Assembly (NCBI GenBank): GCA_946406115.1
Contig: OX291552.1
Coordinates: forward strand, 8,814,836 to 8,878,835
Reading direction: 5' to 3'
Length of the DNA stretch: 64,000 nucleotides
From: Apoda limacodes
Lineage: Eukaryota > Arthropoda > Insecta > Lepidoptera > Limacodidae
Shown here: positions 63,597 through 64,000 of the stretch, piece by piece
Numbering within the stretch: position 1 is the first letter of the stretch
How the letters are laid out: every line of letters starts with the position of its first letter
The notes under the pieces: model-generated
Told to the model about the DNA's origin: nothing
What the model saw: only the letters and a program-made list of their open reading frames with translations
Databases searched by the model: none
Translations under genes and position numbers: made by a program

Positions 63597-64000
63597 AGTT
63601 GGTCATGTAGGCCAGCCTTTGTTCTGCGTGCATGCGCGCTGGGCAGTCCTTTGCCACCGTTTTGTGCGCGAGTGATGCTGCGATCTTGCCGAATCGCTTG
63701 CACGTGGCACAGCAAGCGATATCCTTAGTGCAGCTGTGTCCCTGGTCTCCGCATTTGGCACAGGTCGGCTGGCTGTCTCTGCACAGTCTCTCAGAGTGGC
63801 CGTACATTTGGCACGTTGGACAACATATCAACGGACTACGTTCCTCCGTGTGAATGCGGTCCCAGTCAATGTAAATGTTTTCCTTGTATAGGAGGACTTT
63901 TCTGTGTTCAGGGCTTACCTCCATGACGTATGTTACCTCGTCGTTGCCTCTCCTTTGTCTTTTGCAGACAAGTCTGCACTCCTGTCTAACTCTTTCTAGG
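63589..64000 (-). CDS. ORF1 C-terminal part of B2 (cut by window edge)
   Basis: Open from the window end. It reads LERVRQECRLVCKRQRRGND, ENIYIDWD, CCPTCQMYGHSERLC and CAKCGDQGHSC, then CCATCKRFGK and CPARMHAEQR, finishing MTNYG and TAA. Two knuckles and a third cysteine cluster make it an R1-type ORF1 nucleic-acid-binding protein. The second knuckle lacks part of its usual spacing. The N-terminus lies outside the window, so integrity cannot be judged. Confidence 0.8.
   Translation of the reverse strand, partial: LERVRQECRLVCKRQRRGNDEVTYVMEVSPEHRKVLLYKENIYIDWDRIHTEERSPLICCPTCQMYGHSERLCRDSQPTCAKCGDQGHSCTKDIACCATCKRFGKIAASLAHKTVAKDCPARMHAEQRLAYMTNYG

Larger units (their letters stand above)
60919..64000 (-). 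mobile_element. R1-clade element B2 (runs off the window)
   Basis: ORF1 enters from the window edge, followed by ORF2 and a 3' UTR ending TTGTCCCTAAC, the same terminus as B1. The endonuclease passes into the RT at ~62,735 with the linker missing. ORF2 also has several frameshifts. I treat the endonuclease and RT as one element because no target repeat lies between them; a join of two elements is possible. Confidence 0.78.

Noticed and set aside
1..64000. CRISPR arrays, operons, ribosome-binding sites
   Set aside because: The content is eukaryotic (LTR and non-LTR elements, splice sites). The tandem repeats seen lack regular spacers.
1..64000. Telomeric (TTAGG)n arrays as a target for the R1-clade elements (TRAS/SART type)
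   Set aside because: No such array was seen. The joints instead resemble the 28S R1 site.

Overview
This window is eukaryotic repeat-dominated DNA, most likely from an insect and probably a moth or butterfly. The reasons are R1-clade retrotransposons beside a 28S rRNA gene fragment, CR1-type LINEs with (TTTGAC)n tails, Helitron-like ends, BEL/Pao elements, a mariner fragment, and many short interspersed repeats of a style familiar from Lepidoptera. The species assignment is inference. No prokaryotic gene organisation, CRISPR array or complete rRNA/tRNA gene was seen.

Left block (1-11.2 kb, minus strand): a pile-up of R1-clade non-LTR retrotransposons. Read 5' to 3' on the minus strand it runs: ORF1 remnant (family C), a 28S rDNA fragment ending at the R1 target region, copy A2 (5'-truncated, long open ORF2), copy A3 (short 3' fragment), copy B1 (5'-truncated, one in-frame stop), copy A1 (nearly full length but damaged), then an unknown flank. 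Most joints carry TGTCCCCCTAGACT or TGTCCCTAA, resembling the first bases of the canonical R1 duplication TGTCCCTATCTACT. This is the pattern expected if R1-type elements repeatedly hit one 28S site.

Middle (11.2-52 kb): no tandem genes, mostly nested repeats. The main features are a large foldback element, a tandem duplication, a CR1 3' end, a mariner relic, an inverted-terminal-repeat family with a palindromic end, a very young non-autonomous BEL/Pao element (19,729-25,182; identical 568-bp LTRs, 5-bp target duplication, gag joined directly to an integrase relic with protease, RT and RNase H missing), Helitron-like insertions, two nested inverted-repeat elements and a decayed BEL/Pao integrase. 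Four stretches with consistent splice sites and phases (40,210-51,079, plus strand) look like the last exons of a host gene ending in a Gly/Arg-rich tail. Its identity is not recognised.

Right block (52.2-64 kb, minus strand): a second mosaic of R1-clade fragments. It includes one A-family copy split by a CR1 insertion, a fragment with R2-like N-terminal features, and at least four further R1-like families. Most copies carry internal deletions that remove parts of the endonuclease or reverse transcriptase. No R1 element here is intact; copy A2 keeps the best reading frame and D the best endonuclease.
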